Assembly (NCBI RefSeq): GCF_003012735.1
Contig: NZ_PXYI01000004.1
Location: 310,001 to 374,000, forward strand
Length of the DNA stretch: 64,000 nucleotides
Reading direction: 5' to 3'
From: Allosphingosinicella deserti
GTDB taxonomy: Bacteria > Pseudomonadota > Alphaproteobacteria > Sphingomonadales > Sphingomonadaceae
Position numbers and translations under genes: made by a program. Shown here piece after piece: positions 27,884-36,448 of this stretch (its first letter is position 1; each line of letters opens with the position of its first letter). The notes beneath the pieces were generated by a model that had not been told where the DNA came from, did not search any database, and saw nothing but the letters and a program-made list of their open reading frames with translations.

Positions 27884-28009
27884 CTCGGGATTCCTCCTGT
27901 ACGGACAGGCGTTTACACGAGGTGACACTATATCGAAGAGCCTTTCACCGCACCCCGTATTCGCCCCGTCGCAGCAATCTTGCTTCCAGATGAACGGCCG
28001 AGTCGGCCC

Positions 28010-28492
28010 TCAGAGAAACGGTCTCAGATCCAGCCAGCGACGAAGCTTGTCGGCTAGCGGCAGCGTGTAAGCCGGGCTGCTTGACGGGAGCGCAACCAGC
28101 GCAAGATCGCTGCGCATGGAGAGGAGCGGCGTGCCGATCGCGGCCGATTTGCCGCCGTTGAATGCCACGGCCCTGAGCGCCGGGAGGCGATTGGCAAGCG
28201 TCTGGAGATCGTTCGCGACATGTCCGCGGATGGCCGTGTCGAGGCTCCCATCTCTCTGTGCCGAGCCGATCGTATCCCACAGTCCAATGCCGGCGGAGAG
28301 GAGATTCTCGAGGCGTTGGTCGTAGGGCAAAGGAACGAGATCGACGTCGATCACCGTGCCGATCAGATGCCAGAACTGGTTGCGCGGGTTACCGTAATAA
28401 CGCTGCGCCGCGAGCGACGCCTCGCCGGGCAGGCTGCCGAGGACGAGCACACGGGTCCGCGCGTCGACCACCGGCGCAAACGATCGTTTCAC
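28010..28492 (-). CDS. hypoxanthine-DNA glycosylase (uracil-DNA glycosylase superfamily)
   Basis: The protein has 160 residues, the length of the DNA-deoxyinosine glycosylase family. The N-terminal VLVLGSLPGEASLAAQRYYG and NPRNQFWHLIG form the active-site region, AFNGGKSA and LPSSSPAYTLP follow, and the latter carries the DNA-intercalating loop. It removes deaminated adenine from DNA. The GTG at 28492 is chosen because the family starts close to KRSFAPV; the open frame continues to 28534. It is a stand-alone gene. Confidence 0.85.
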   Translation of the reverse strand: MKRSFAPVVDARTRVLVLGSLPGEASLAAQRYYGNPRNQFWHLIGTVIDVDLVPLPYDQRLENLLSAGIGLWDTIGSAQRDGSLDTAIRGHVANDLQTLANRLPALRAVAFNGGKSAAIGTPLLSMRSDLALVALPSSSPAYTLPLADKLRRWLDLRPFL

Positions 28493-28612
28493 CACGTCCA
28501 CTCGGGCGATTCTCCTTCGGTTTCGGACCCGCAACCTTCTTCAAAGAAGAGCGTTGCCGAAATCGCCCGTTTCCATGAATGGGCTTCCTTACGTTTGGGG
28601 TGGAGATCGAAA

Positions 28613-29578
28613 TTGGCAAGTCTGATGCGGGCCGCAGTGGTCGAGGGACCAGGGCGGCTCAAGGTCGAGCAGGTGAGTGTGCCGGAGCCCGGCGCAGGGC
28701 AGATCCGCGTGCGGCTGGAAGGCTGCGGTGTCTGCGCATCCAATCTGACGCCCTGGGAAGGGCCCGAATGGATGCAATTCCCAACCGAACCGGGTGCGCT
28801 CGGGCATGAGGGCTGGGGTGTCGTCGACGCGATCGGCGAGGGTGTTGCGGACTTCACGCTCGGCGACCGGGTCGCCGCCTTGTCGTTCAAGAGCTATGGC
28901 GAATATGACATTTCGGAAGCTTCCGCCGCAGTGAAGCTTCCCGATGCGCTTGCAGGGCAGCCCTTTCCGGGCGAACCGCTCGGTTGCGCGATGAACATCT
29001 TCCGCCGCAGCGACGTGCGCGCCGGGCAGACGGTGGCGATCGTCGGCATCGGCTTCCTCGGTGCGATCCTCACCCGCCTTGCCACCGATGCCGGCGCCCG
29101 CGTGATCGCGATCTCGCGGCGGCCCTATTCGTTGGATGTCGCGCGGCAGTTCGGCGCTGCCGCAACGATCCCGATGGATGACCACTGGGCGATCATCGAG
29201 GAAGTGAAGCGGCTGACCGATGGCGGATTGTGCGATCGCGTGATCGAGGCCGTCGGCAAGCAGTGGCCGCTCGATCTCGCCGGCGAACTCGTGCGGGAGG
29301 GCGGCAAGCTGATCGTTGCCGGCTATCACCAGGACGGTCCGCGCCAGGTCAACATGCAGATGTGGAATTGGAAGGGCATCGACGTGATCAACGCGCACGA
29401 GCGTGATCCCGACGTGGCGATGCAAGGCATTCGCGAGGCCGTCGACGCGGTCGCCTCCGGCCGGCTGGATCCGTCGCCCCTCTACACGCACAGCTATCCG
29501 CTCGAACGACTCGACGATGCGCTCAACGCCACCCGCGACCGGCCGGACGGCTTCCTCAAGGCGCTCGTGACCGTCTGA
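28613..29578 (+). CDS. zinc-type medium-chain dehydrogenase/reductase
   Basis: The protein has 321 residues from the TTG at 28613 (TGGAGA about 7 bases upstream), or 317 from an ATG four codons later. Domains: an N-terminal GroES-like substrate domain with EGCGVCASNLTPWEGP and GHEGWGVV, and a Rossmann domain with VGIGFLGAILTRLA. The catalytic-zinc residues Cys (GCGVC) and the His-Glu pair (GHEGW) are present, but the four-cysteine structural-zinc lobe is missing. It probably oxidises a polyol or sugar. It leads a co-directional run with the Gfo/Idh and glycosyltransferase genes and may supply a modified sugar to that cluster. Confidence 0.85.
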   Translation: MASLMRAAVVEGPGRLKVEQVSVPEPGAGQIRVRLEGCGVCASNLTPWEGPEWMQFPTEPGALGHEGWGVVDAIGEGVADFTLGDRVAALSFKSYGEYDISEASAAVKLPDALAGQPFPGEPLGCAMNIFRRSDVRAGQTVAIVGIGFLGAILTRLATDAGARVIAISRRPYSLDVARQFGAAATIPMDDHWAIIEEVKRLTDGGLCDRVIEAVGKQWPLDLAGELVREGGKLIVAGYHQDGPRQVNMQMWNWKGIDVINAHERDPDVAMQGIREAVDAVASGRLDPSPLYTHSYPLERLDDALNATRDRPDGFLKALVTV

Positions 29579-29641
29579 TCCGGCCTCCGCCCTTTCGACA
29601 CTGATCATCTGCCCGCCTCGGCGGACCAAAGGAACGCGCCC

Positions 29642-30631
29642 ATGTCTTCTTCCCGTCCCCGCATCGGCTTTCTCGGCGTCGGGTGGATCGGCCGCCATCG
29701 CATGGAGGCGATGCTGGCGACCGGCGCCGTCGAGGCAGCCGCCTTCGCCGATCCCTCCGACGAGATGGCGGCCGAGGCCGGTAAGCTCGCGCCCGCCGCG
29801 AAGCGGGTGGATGGTCTCGAAGGTCTGCTGGCCGAACGGCTGGACGGGATCGTCATCGCGACTCCGAGTGCGCTCCATGCGGAGCAATCGATCCGCGCGC
29901 TGCAGGCGGGGGCCGCCGTCTTCTGCCAGAAGCCGCTCGGTCGCACCGCCGCCGAAGTCGCCTCGGTCGTAGAGGCCGCACGCGCGGCCGATCGGCTGCT
30001 TGCGGTCGACTTGTCGTATCGGTTCACCGCCGGAATGCAGCGAATCCGGGAGATGCTGCGTGGCGGCGAACTCGGCCGGGTCTATGCTGCGGATCTCGTC
30101 TTTCACAATGCTTACGGGCCGGACAAGGCCTGGTTCTACGATCCGGCGCTGTCGGGTGGCGGGTGCGTAATGGATCTCGGTGTCCATCTCGTCGATCTGG
30201 CGCTTTGGGCGCTCGATTTTCCCGCGGTGGAGACGGTGGACGCGCAATTGCTCGCAGGCGGTGCGCGGCTCGCCCCAGGCAAGGTGGAGGATTATGCCGT
30301 TGCGCAGATCGGCCTCGAAAACGACACTTCGGTGCGCCTTGCCTGCTCCTGGCGGCTGCCGGCCGGCTGCGAGGCGGTGATTTCCGCATCCTTTTACGGA
30401 ACGGAGGGCGGTGCCGCCTTGCGCAACGTCGGCGGATCCTTCTACGACTTCACGGCGGAGCGTTTCCGCGGCACGTCTTCGGAGACGCTCGCCGGCCCGC
30501 CGGATTCATGGGGCGGCCGGGCCGCCGCCGATTGGGCGCAACGTCTGTCCTCGGGCGAGCGCTTTGATCCTGATGCAGCACGCTTGATCGACGTTGCGGC
30601 GGTTCTGGACCGCGTCTACGCACGGCCGTAA
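29642..30631 (+). CDS. Gfo/Idh/MocA-family oxidoreductase
   Basis: The protein has 329 residues. The N-terminal Rossmann fold has GFLGVGWIGRHR, and the family's EKP motif appears as QKPLGR, with Gln replacing the usual Glu. The C-terminal alpha/beta domain carries DLGVHLVDLALW, where the conserved His is expected in the active site. Such enzymes oxidise or reduce sugars and inositols with NAD(P). It lies 63 bases after the zinc-type dehydrogenase in the same direction. Start ATG at 29642 with AGGAAC upstream. The substrate is unknown; a sugar-modifying role is inferred from the neighbouring glycosyltransferases. Confidence 0.85.
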   Translation: MSSSRPRIGFLGVGWIGRHRMEAMLATGAVEAAAFADPSDEMAAEAGKLAPAAKRVDGLEGLLAERLDGIVIATPSALHAEQSIRALQAGAAVFCQKPLGRTAAEVASVVEAARAADRLLAVDLSYRFTAGMQRIREMLRGGELGRVYAADLVFHNAYGPDKAWFYDPALSGGGCVMDLGVHLVDLALWALDFPAVETVDAQLLAGGARLAPGKVEDYAVAQIGLENDTSVRLACSWRLPAGCEAVISASFYGTEGGAALRNVGGSFYDFTAERFRGTSSETLAGPPDSWGGRAAADWAQRLSSGERFDPDAARLIDVAAVLDRVYARP

Positions 30632-30835
30632 GGACCGAAAATGATTTTCTTCGCTCGCAATCAGTGTTATCTGATTGCGGGTGCAGACAAATGTCGTCCC
30701 GATGCTTGGGCCATCGTGGAGTGTACGACGTCAACCAGTGCCAGTCTGCCTGTTTATTCTCCGTGGGAGCCTTGGGTGTGGGCCCAGGCTTGATAATAGT
30801 TCCTGTCTTGGGGGCGGGAAGGGGGAGAAGACAGC

Positions 30836-31903
30836 ATGGTTCAGGAAAGCGGGTCTCTGCCGCGGGCGCTCAGCGTGGTGATGCCCGTTCGAAATGCCGG
30901 CCCCTTTCTCGATTCAAGCATAAGCAGCATCCTCGATCAAAGTTTCGCCGACTTCGAGTTCGTCATTCGGGACGACGGATCGACCGACGGCTCCACTGGC
31001 CGGCTCCAGTCCTGGGCGGCTCGCGATCCGCGAATCCGTCTGTTCATCGGCAGCGAGTCGCTCGGCCCTGCCGCGAGCTCCAACTGGGTCGTCGCGAACT
31101 CGTCCGGGCGTCTCGTCGCACGTATGGACGCGGACGATGTCGCGCACCCCGATCGATTGAAGCGGCAGATCGAGGCCCTTGCCGCCGCACCCGCTGCCTG
31201 CCTGGTCGGCACCCTTTGGGAAGGAATAGACGAGCAGGGACGACACCTCCGGCCGCGGGATCGCTGGCGATTGTCCCGGACAACCCCTTTTTCACCGTTC
31301 CCGCACGGCTCCATCATGTTCCGGCGGGACGCGTTCGATCGTGCGGGCGGCTATCGTGCGGAGGCGAATTTCTGGGAGGACGCCGACCTCTACATGCGCA
31401 TGGCCGAAATCGGCTCGCTGCTGGTGCTGCCGGATGCGTTGTATTTCCATCGATCGTCGGCGCTGAGCACGCGCCTGACGTCGGATCAGGAACTCGTCGA
31501 GACGTCGGTCGACCGCATGTATCGGCGGATGATCGGCATCGAAGGGGATCCCGCGGACGGCAAGGTGCTGCCGCGGGTGTTCGTATCGCTCGGCTCGACC
31601 CGTTTGTGGTCGGGGCGCTCACCTTCCGTCCTGCGTCGCCTGTTGCAGCGCGGCCGGCTTGGCTGGAATGCGGAGACTGCGGCAGTGCTGCTCTGGGCTG
31701 CATGGGGCCGGGTGTCGCCTTCAACGCTCCGTGCCTTTCTCCGTGGCGTCGTGCGACTGCGCGATCATTCGGTCCGCAAGCGATTCGTGGATGGTTGCCC
31801 GTGCGAGTGGCGAATTGCGGAAGCCGCCTGCCGCCGCGCCGAGGAGGCAAGTCGCAGTGAGGCTGCCGCGGCGCGCGTCTCAATCCCCGATCTGGCCGCC
31901 TGA
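30836..31903 (+). CDS. glycosyltransferase family 2 protein
   Basis: An inverting GT-A glycosyltransferase of 355 residues. The nucleotide-binding blocks are SVVMPVRNAGPFL, IRDDGSTDGS (about residues 43-52) and the metal-binding MDADD near residue 100. An acceptor-side WEDADLYMRM block follows. The C-terminal 90 residues are basic and Arg-rich. GGGGAGA precedes the ATG. It runs 24 bases into the 3' end of the convergent GT4 gene. It probably transfers a sugar onto a lipid-linked or surface glycan. The 204 bases before it contain no gene. Confidence 0.88.
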   Translation: MVQESGSLPRALSVVMPVRNAGPFLDSSISSILDQSFADFEFVIRDDGSTDGSTGRLQSWAARDPRIRLFIGSESLGPAASSNWVVANSSGRLVARMDADDVAHPDRLKRQIEALAAAPAACLVGTLWEGIDEQGRHLRPRDRWRLSRTTPFSPFPHGSIMFRRDAFDRAGGYRAEANFWEDADLYMRMAEIGSLLVLPDALYFHRSSALSTRLTSDQELVETSVDRMYRRMIGIEGDPADGKVLPRVFVSLGSTRLWSGRSPSVLRRLLQRGRLGWNAETAAVLLWAAWGRVSPSTLRAFLRGVVRLRDHSVRKRFVDGCPCEWRIAEAACRRAEEASRSEAAAARVSIPDLAA

Positions 31904-33094
31904 TCCCTTCGGTCCCGCAATCGCTCCGGCAATGCGCACGAGCTCGGCGGCAAGCGTGCGCGGAGGATCAGAGGGAACGAGATCCCGGATGCGGTCCGCG
32001 GCCAACGCTCCGATCATGCGCCATTCGTCGCGCCGCACCCAGGCGCGCTCCAGCGCCTCGTCGATCGATGCTTCCGTCGGCGCGGCGGCGACAAAGCCGG
32101 TGACATCGTCTTCCAGCACCTCGCAATTGCCGGCTATGTCGGTCGCGATCGCCACTCGTCCGCTCATCATCGCTTCGACCAGCACGAGCGGAAGGCCCTC
32201 GGCGCGGGTCGGCAACACCAGCCCGTGATGATCATCCCAGATCGCCGCGACGTTTGTCGCGTAGCCGCCGAAGCGAACGCTGGACAGGCGATGATAGGCC
32301 GCCATCGACTCGAGCGCTTCTTGCTGTTCGCCGCTTCCGAAGAAGGTCACGCTCACCGGCCGCGCCCGCCACTTCTCGTCGGCCAGGACACGGAGGAGCA
32401 TGTCCTGTCCCTTTTCCTTGGGGTACAGCCTCCCGACACAGGCGAGGCGGAGCCCGGCTTCCTCGGATGGCCAGTCGCCGCGCTTTTCCCACGGAACCAT
32501 GAACGGATTGCGGGTGACGGAGGCGCGCTCGATCGGGCAGCCGATCTGCTCTTCGGTCAGGCGATGATTGTGCTTGGAGACGAAAAAGGCATGCAACGCC
32601 TCCGCATAGATTGCGCGCACTTCCTTCAGCCAGGTGTCTCGCGGCCAGTAAAGGTCGGTCGCCTTCTGGCTGATCAGGACATAGGGATAGCCGATCCGGC
32701 GACAGATCCCGGCGAGCAGCAAGCCGTCATGGTTGCCGCCTTGCGAGATGACGACCAGATCGGGGCGCTTGCGCGCCCGAAGGCTGACGTGCAGGCGGAG
32801 CGCCTGCCAGGCGACGCTGAGCGGCGGCGAAATCCAGAAGATCGCCGAAAAGAGGGTATTCGGCAGAAACGGGAAGCGGGCAAGCTCGATCAGCTTGGCC
32901 CCGAGCCGGCGCAGCGCGTCGACATTGCCTTCGTGCGGCTTGAACCGGTTCTTGTAGGCGACGACCTTGTGGCCGTCCCCGGCCAGCGCAGCGGCCGTCA
33001 GGCTCCAGAGCTCTTCGCTCCCACCCCAGGTAAAGTTGCTGCTGATGAACGCGAAGCGCATCGGCCGCGCCGGCATTTCGCTCTTGCTACCCAT
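31880..33094 (-). CDS. glycosyltransferase family 4 protein
   Basis: A GT-B retaining glycosyltransferase of 404 residues. The N-terminal domain has SSNFTWGGSEELW, typical of group-1 enzymes. The C-terminal domain has LACVGRLYPKEKGQDMLLRV and the donor-binding EX7E motif in TRAEGLPLVLVEAMMSG. Start ATG at 33094, with GGGGGAAGGA about 8 bases upstream. It is divergent from the UbiA-family gene (82 bases apart), so the two may share a regulated promoter region. Confidence 0.9.
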   Translation of the reverse strand: MGSKSEMPARPMRFAFISSNFTWGGSEELWSLTAAALAGDGHKVVAYKNRFKPHEGNVDALRRLGAKLIELARFPFLPNTLFSAIFWISPPLSVAWQALRLHVSLRARKRPDLVVISQGGNHDGLLLAGICRRIGYPYVLISQKATDLYWPRDTWLKEVRAIYAEALHAFFVSKHNHRLTEEQIGCPIERASVTRNPFMVPWEKRGDWPSEEAGLRLACVGRLYPKEKGQDMLLRVLADEKWRARPVSVTFFGSGEQQEALESMAAYHRLSSVRFGGYATNVAAIWDDHHGLVLPTRAEGLPLVLVEAMMSGRVAIATDIAGNCEVLEDDVTGFVAAAPTEASIDEALERAWVRRDEWRMIGALAADRIRDLVPSDPPRTLAAELVRIAGAIAGPKGSGGQIGD

Positions 33095-33176
33095 AGTCTG
33101 GTCCTTCCCCCGGACAAGTACTAGGAAAGGTTGGCGATGGAACAAAGCGATTATTGCTTCGGGACCGGCGCACGCG

Positions 33177-34208
33177 ATGCGTGACGGGGTCGCGGCCGTC
33201 CTTCGAGCGGGCGAATGGTGGGACTATAAGCTCGTTCCGATCCTGACCTTCTTCTATGCGACATGCCTGCTGCTCGGAAGCGGCATCGGCGAACTCTGGG
33301 GCGGGGCCGTTCTGCTTTTGCTCTCGCTGCTGCCGGGGGCGGCATATGTCAGCATAATCAACGACATCACCGACGTTCACGACGATCTTGCCGCGGGCAA
33401 GCGCAATCGCATGGTCGGACGATCCGCCGCATTCCGAATGATTGCGATCCTGTTGACCCTGGCCGGCGGCGCAATCTTCTTCTGGCTGTGGCGGCACGAG
33501 CGGCTGCTGCTCGCGTGCTACGGGGCGGCGTGGATCGCCTTCACTCTCTATTCGGTACCGCCCGTGCGGCTCAAGGCGCGGGGCCTGGCGGGAGTCCTTG
33601 CCGATGCCTGTGGCGCGCACCTGTTCCCCACCATGGTGGCGGTCGCGCTCGCCTGTGCAAGCGCGCAACAGCCGGTGGATCCGGTTTGGCTCTCGGCAGC
33701 GGCGGCGTGGGCGCTCGGCTACGGCCTTCGCGGCAATTTGTGGCACCAATTGCTCGACCGCGAGCGGGACATCGCCGCCGGCGTGCGGACCTTTGCCGAG
33801 CGCCACCCGCCGCACGTCGCGGCCCGGCTGGGGACCTGGCTCGCCTTTCCGCTGGAGGTGGCCGGCCTTGCAATTCTGCTCTGGAAGATGGCGAGCCTTC
33901 TGCCGCTGCTGGGGATCGCCGCCCATCTCTGCTTTTGCTATCGCCGGATGCGATTGTGGCAGATGCGTCCGGTGATTGCCGATCCCAAACCCGGCTTCTT
34001 CATCTTTCTCCACGAATATTATGACGTGTTGCTGCCGCTGTCGGTGCTCGCCGCCTCGGCCGTGACCCACCCGGCCGATCTCGTCGTGCTCGGGCTCCAT
34101 CTCTTGCTGTTCCATCGCCGCGCGCTGGTCGTCGCCGAGGATGCGTGGAAGCTGGTGGGAAAGTCGGTGAAGATGCATGTCGAGCGACGTCTGATCCGAG
34201 GCCGCTGA
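33177..34208 (+). CDS. UbiA-family prenyltransferase
   Basis: A polytopic membrane protein of 343 residues with about eight hydrophobic helices. Both Asp-rich metal/diphosphate motifs are present: NDITDVHDD (Asn62, Asp63, Asp66, Asp70) and DRERD (Asp194, Asp198). The family transfers an isoprenoid chain from its diphosphate to an aromatic or other acceptor; the branch containing decaprenyl-phosphate phosphoribose synthase instead joins polyprenyl phosphate to a sugar. The ATG at 33177 has only a weak upstream site (GGGACC). It is not linked to ubiquinone genes, and its neighbours (glycosyltransferases, P450, ABC exporter) suggest a special product. Confidence 0.87.
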   Translation: MRDGVAAVLRAGEWWDYKLVPILTFFYATCLLLGSGIGELWGGAVLLLLSLLPGAAYVSIINDITDVHDDLAAGKRNRMVGRSAAFRMIAILLTLAGGAIFFWLWRHERLLLACYGAAWIAFTLYSVPPVRLKARGLAGVLADACGAHLFPTMVAVALACASAQQPVDPVWLSAAAAWALGYGLRGNLWHQLLDRERDIAAGVRTFAERHPPHVAARLGTWLAFPLEVAGLAILLWKMASLLPLLGIAAHLCFCYRRMRLWQMRPVIADPKPGFFIFLHEYYDVLLPLSVLAASAVTHPADLVVLGLHLLLFHRRALVVAEDAWKLVGKSVKMHVERRLIRGR

Positions 34209-34212
34209 GCGG

Positions 34213-35250
34213 CTATTCGACCTTATGCACGTCGGCGCGGACACGCGACAGCGCCTCGAGGCAGAAGCAGGTGGTGAGCGCTTCCGATCCCCAGCGCGGC
34301 GTATCCGGATGCGGATCTGCGAAGACGCCGTCTTTGCGCCGCTGCCGCCCGCCATGGTAAAGCGCCGCCCGCGGCCAGCTTCCCTGAACATCCGGGGATG
34401 CCAGGAGAGCATCGACCAATGACGGCGCAGGCTGCCGGCCCCACCAAAGCAAAGCACAGGCGGCGAGCGCCCGGTCCAGCGTCGTTTCCGGATCTGCCGA
34501 AAGGATTTTCCGGGCGACGATCGCTTCAGCTTCCGGGGCGATCGGGGCCAAGGCGCGCGAGAAGAAATACCAGATGGCGAACGGATTATCGTACCATTTG
34601 TCGCAACTTCGTTCGCCATCGCCGCGCAGGACATCGAGCAACATCGCGGCAACGGCCTCACGACGGGGGAAGTCGCCGAGGTAGAAAAGGGTGTTGGCGT
34701 TGACGACGGCATCGACGTCGTACGGCTTGGCCGATGTACGCCGATAGAAGAAGAAGAGGGTGACGGCATGGCGAAGCTGCGCCGCCGTGACGGCGAGATG
34801 GCGGCCTTTGGTCAGGCGCGGTCGCGGCGAGATCCAGGTGAAGAAGCGGCTGCGCAGATCGCGATTGGACAGCAGCAGCGAGCGATTGTCGGGAAAGGCA
34901 ATGTCGGCCGATGCGAGCGCGGCTGAGGCGCAGCTGGTGTCGTCGAGATCCGGCGGCAGCTGTGCGTAGAACGGGTGCTCCCGTGTCCAGTGTCTCCACA
35001 GCCCGTTGGCATCCATCTCGCGGTGCAGGAATGCGAGCGCGCGCTCGCGTACCGGCGCAGCCTCCGGGCAGAAGCCGAGGCTTTGCGCCATCAACGCCGT
35101 AGGGAAGATCGACGGATCAAGCGTGCAGCCCGTCTCCATCTTCGGATCGGTCGACGCGAAGACCGGCAATTCGCCGCTGGCACATTGTGCCTCGGCGAGG
35201 AACGCGACTCCGCGGGCGATTGCCCCGTCGAGCTCAGCGCCAGTCGACAT
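34213..35250 (-). CDS. terpene-cyclase-like alpha-barrel protein with a DLDDT motif
   Basis: A helical protein of 345 residues. Its N-terminus has the pattern of prenyltransferase/squalene-cyclase repeats (GVAFLAEAQCASGELPV, then ANGLWRHW). Residues 100-105 read PDLDDT, matching the DxDD acid motif with which class II terpene cyclases protonate a double bond. Known class II enzymes need two such barrels (beta and gamma, 500 residues or more); here there is only one, so it may work with a partner or have another role. Its start overlaps the ABC ATPase gene by 17 bases, and it is last of a four-gene coupled operon with a P450. The function is inferred, and the cyclase reading could be wrong. 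Confidence 0.55.
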   Translation of the reverse strand: MSTGAELDGAIARGVAFLAEAQCASGELPVFASTDPKMETGCTLDPSIFPTALMAQSLGFCPEAAPVRERALAFLHREMDANGLWRHWTREHPFYAQLPPDLDDTSCASAALASADIAFPDNRSLLLSNRDLRSRFFTWISPRPRLTKGRHLAVTAAQLRHAVTLFFFYRRTSAKPYDVDAVVNANTLFYLGDFPRREAVAAMLLDVLRGDGERSCDKWYDNPFAIWYFFSRALAPIAPEAEAIVARKILSADPETTLDRALAACALLWWGRQPAPSLVDALLASPDVQGSWPRAALYHGGRQRRKDGVFADPHPDTPRWGSEALTTCFCLEALSRVRADVHKVE

Positions 35251-36448
35251 CGATCTTCACCAGGGCGTTCATGCGCGCCATCGCCACGGCCGTTGCAGTC
35301 GGCTCGCCTTTGACCGTGATGCCGGTGCCTGCATCCTTCCAGCCGTGGAGAGCGAGCGGAAGCAGAGTGGCCGCGTCGTTGAACGAACATTTCACGACAT
35401 AATGGCCGGGGAGCAAAGGCAGCCGCGGTACGACGCAGTGGAGTTCGCCGCGGCCCGGCTCGAGCCGCGTGGGGGCCGCGGCCACGGCGCCGGTGACGCA
35501 GGTCCATTGATCGTCCGTCCAGATCGCGAACACCCAGAGGATCGTGACGGGCTGGCGGCACTGGTAGCGAACGGTCAGCCGCATCCCCTGATCGGTTGCA
35601 ACCCCCTCCTGCGCTTCGCCTTCCACCAGAAGCGCTTCGATCGCCACCGGCGCCTCGTCGCTCGGGCCCGGCGCTGCCGAGGGACCGCGCTCCACCGGTC
35701 GCGTTTCGAACATGCGATGGAGCGTCTCAACGGCCGAACCCTCGAAGACGAGCCTGCCCTGTTCGAGAAGGATGCCGCGATCGCACACGGCCTGGATCTG
35801 GTGAAGGCTGTGGGAGACGAGCAGCAGCGATCCTCCCTCCGCCAGATAGGACCGCATGTGGGCGACGCATTTGCGCTGGAACGCCGCATCGCCGACCGCC
35901 AGCGCCTCGTCGACCAGCAGCAGATCGGGCTTGAGATGCGCGATCACGGCATATGCAAGCCGCGCCTTCATCCCCGAGCTGAACGACTGGACAGGGGCAT
36001 CGAAGAACGCGCCAAGCTCGGCGAAGTCGGCAACGTCGTCGACCAGGCGATCCGCCGCCCGCCGGTCCAGCGCATGATAGGCCGCACTCACCCGGACGTT
36101 CTCGCGTCCACTCAGCACCGGGTTGAAGCCGGTGCCGAGCTCGATCAGGGCCTCGGCGCGGCCGCGAATGGCAATCTCGCCGCGGTCGGGCTTCACCAGC
36201 CCGAAAAGGAGCTTCAGCAGCGTGCTCTTGCCGGCACCATTATGGCCGACGACGGCAAGCGCCTCGCCGCGGCCGAGAGAGAAATGGATGTCGTCCAACG
36301 CCCAGAATTCGTTGGGCCTGAGCGCGGCCGGCCGCCCCGGCAGGAATTCGCGGGCAATGTCCCGGATGCCGTAGGCCAATGCGCTCCGGAGCTCGCGGCT
36401 GTAGCGTTTCGACAGTCCGGTTACGGCGAGGATCGGGGCGTCGCTCAT
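35234..36448 (-). CDS. ABC exporter ATPase of the Wzt/TagH type with C-terminal domain
   Basis: The protein has 404 residues. The nucleotide-binding domain (about 1-250) has Walker A GHNGAGKST, signature SSGMKARLAYA, Walker B LLLVDEALAVGD and the switch His in VSHS. The further 150 residues form a beta-rich region, as in Wzt proteins whose C-terminal domain reads the end of the exported glycan. It pairs with the ABC-2 permease two genes upstream. Its ATG overlaps the P450 stop (ATGA). Such pairs move lipid-linked glycans or glycolipids across the inner membrane. Confidence 0.9.
   Translation of the reverse strand: MSDAPILAVTGLSKRYSRELRSALAYGIRDIAREFLPGRPAALRPNEFWALDDIHFSLGRGEALAVVGHNGAGKSTLLKLLFGLVKPDRGEIAIRGRAEALIELGTGFNPVLSGRENVRVSAAYHALDRRAADRLVDDVADFAELGAFFDAPVQSFSSGMKARLAYAVIAHLKPDLLLVDEALAVGDAAFQRKCVAHMRSYLAEGGSLLLVSHSLHQIQAVCDRGILLEQGRLVFEGSAVETLHRMFETRPVERGPSAAPGPSDEAPVAIEALLVEGEAQEGVATDQGMRLTVRYQCRQPVTILWVFAIWTDDQWTCVTGAVAAAPTRLEPGRGELHCVVPRLPLLPGHYVVKCSFNDAATLLPLALHGWKDAGTGITVKGEPTATAVAMARMNALVKIDVDWR

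Noticed and set aside
33177-34208. Assignment of the UbiA-family gene to ubiquinone synthesis (ubiA)
   Set aside because: No ubiquinone genes are near, and the context is glycosyltransferases and an exporter, so only the family is named.
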